From NCBI RefSeq assembly GCF_018437505.1, contig NZ_CP072467.1, positions 1,178,001 to 1,242,000 of the forward strand: a stretch of DNA of 64,000 nt. The letters are read 5' to 3'. The notes below the pieces were generated by a model that made no database searches, was not told the origin of the DNA, and was given only the letters and a program-made list of their open reading frames with translations. The position numbers were made by a program, and so were the translations under genes. Positions 63,009-64,000 of this stretch are shown here, piece after piece. How positions within the stretch are numbered: the first letter of the stretch is position 1; every line of letters begins with the position of its first letter. The stretch comes from Spiractinospora alimapuensis. Lineage in GTDB: Bacteria; Actinomycetota; Actinomycetes; Streptosporangiales; Streptosporangiaceae.

Positions 63009-64000
63009 ATGCAGCTTCCGACCGTCGACGAGGACTTCGCGCGGTGGGCCGAGGAGACGGCCGCATCCCTCTTCGCACCCCCCGGCCCCGGGGACGACTC
63101 CGGCCGGGTGGACCGGGACCTCGTTCGGCGTCTCGGTGACGCCGGCCTCCTCCCCGCCCTCTTCCCGGGGGTCGGCTCCGGCGCGCTCGACCAGGAGGCG
63201 CCCGCGCGACACATCTGCGCGATGCGTGAGGAGCTCGCCCGCCGCGACACCCACGCCGAGACCGCCCTGGCCCTCCAGGGGCTCGGCACCTACCCCCTGG
63301 TCCAGTCGGGGACCCCGGCACAACGCGCGGCCTGGATCCCCCGGGTCGCCGCCGGTGACGCGGTCGCCGCCTTCGCGTTGAGCGAGCCCGACGCCGGCTC
63401 CGACGCCGCCGCCCTCGCCCTTCGGGCCGAGGCCGACGGTGCGGGCTGGCGGCTCTCGGGCGAGAAGACGTGGATCTCCAACGCACCCGACGCGGACTTC
63501 TACACCGTGTTCGCCCGGACGACACCCGACCGTGGGGCCCGGGGCGTCACGGCGTTCCTCGTGCCCGGCGACCGGCCGGGGCTGCGTGGGGAGCCGCTGG
63601 ACATGCTCTCCCCCCACGCCTTGGGCCACCTCACCTTCGACGGCGTCGTCGTCACCGAGGAGGACGTCGTGGGCGAGGTGGACCGTGGCTTCCGGGTCGC
63701 CATGCGCACCCTTGACCTGTTCCGCCCCAGCGTGGGCGCGTTCGCGGTCGGTATGGCGCGCGCCGCTCTGGACGCCGCGCGGACCCACACCGCTCAGCGC
63801 TCCGCCTTCGGTGGCACGCTGAGCGACCTGCAAACCGTCCGCCACACCCTCGCCGAGATGGCCACCCGCATCGAAGCGGCCCGCCTTCTCGTCTACTCGG
63901 CGGCCGCCGAGTACGACGTGTCCGGCCCGTTGGTCACCCGGAACGCCGCCATGGCGAAACTGTTCGCCACCGAAACGGCGCAGTACGTCGTGGACGCCGC
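63009..64000 (+). CDS. Acyl-CoA dehydrogenase, truncated by the window end
   Basis: FAD-dependent dehydrogenase; about 330 residues lie inside the window and the frame is open at 64000, so the C-terminus is missing. The family signature FALSEPDAGSDAAAL near residue 121 and GEKTWISNA (about 151) are present, as is the QRSAFGGTLSDLQTVRHTLA segment of the C-terminal helical domain. The catalytic Glu may lie beyond the edge. ATG 63009 has GAGG 6 nt upstream. It starts the operon divergent from paaX; further pathway genes probably follow. Substrate unknown. Confidence 0.88.
   Translation, partial: MQLPTVDEDFARWAEETAASLFAPPGPGDDSGRVDRDLVRRLGDAGLLPALFPGVGSGALDQEAPARHICAMREELARRDTHAETALALQGLGTYPLVQSGTPAQRAAWIPRVAAGDAVAAFALSEPDAGSDAAALALRAEADGAGWRLSGEKTWISNAPDADFYTVFARTTPDRGARGVTAFLVPGDRPGLRGEPLDMLSPHALGHLTFDGVVVTEEDVVGEVDRGFRVAMRTLDLFRPSVGAFAVGMARAALDAARTHTAQRSAFGGTLSDLQTVRHTLAEMATRIEAARLLVYSAAAEYDVSGPLVTRNAAMAKLFATETAQYVVDA

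Noticed and set aside
1-64000. CRISPR arrays, insertion sequences, integrases or phage genes
   Set aside because: No regularly spaced repeats, transposase or integrase motifs were seen in any reading frame examined.

Overview
The window is high-GC actinomycete DNA. Gene content and order suggest a Nocardiopsaceae-like organism (Nocardiopsis, Thermobifida or Streptomonospora relatives). It carries an actinobacterial cytochrome bcc-aa3 branch (dihaem QcrC, three-helix Rieske QcrA, lipoprotein CtaC, CtaF), PimB-type mannosyltransferase, type I glutamine synthetase with GlnR boxes, DasR-like sites and many GTG starts. From memory, the order fadD - pimB - NlpC/P60 - exonuclease/GIY-YIG - trpD - ctaE-qcrCAB - ctaF/ctaC - adoK - hesB - glycerate kinase - cobUS - pepA - lpd/sucB - SDR39U1 - lipB-lipA - DUF4191 - RDD - glnA follows Mycobacterium tuberculosis Rv2187 to Rv2220 closely, so most of the window is conserved chromosomal core. 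Acidic tails on secreted proteins may hint at a salt-tolerant host; this is only an inference.

Layout. 0-10 kb: thiI, phosphofructokinase, an acyltransferase, ROK glucokinase, DUF5304, acyl-CoA ligase and PimB. Both sugar kinases have DasR-like palindromes upstream. 10-20 kb: two NlpC/P60 hydrolases, a NYN protein, a DEDDh exonuclease/GIY-YIG fusion, rhomboid protease, stand-alone RAM domain, trpD and a degenerate receiver protein. 20-30 kb: the respiratory supercomplex genes, with an L,D-transpeptidase between the two blocks. 30-40 kb: rpsD, adenosine-kinase-like PfkB protein, Fe-S carrier, glycerate kinase, and a membrane-stress module (PspA, PspAA, HtpX, PspAB) split by a cytosine deaminase/permease pair. 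40-50 kb: cobU, cobS, aminopeptidase, lpd, sucB and SDR39U1. 50-58.5 kb: two transporters or membrane proteins, lipB-lipA, DUF4191, RDD, GlsB and glnA.

58.6-64 kb looks accessory and catabolic. It has SDR, atypical crotonase, RidA, a broken SDR, a 98-residue orphan coupled to a PaaX regulator, and an acyl-CoA dehydrogenase running off the window. It resembles CoA-thioester degradation of an aromatic, possibly amino-aromatic, acid.

The most unusual object is at 49196-49297 (minus strand). It is a class II tRNA-like RNA whose arms are all present but in circularly permuted order: anticodon-stem 3' strand, long variable arm, T arm, a closed acceptor-like hairpin, D arm, anticodon-stem 5' strand. 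A second theme is a series of genes with a TANNNT -10 box only 6-8 nt before the start codon and no clear Shine-Dalgarno, suggesting leaderless transcripts. Several tracts of 350-900 bp hold no gene I can support.
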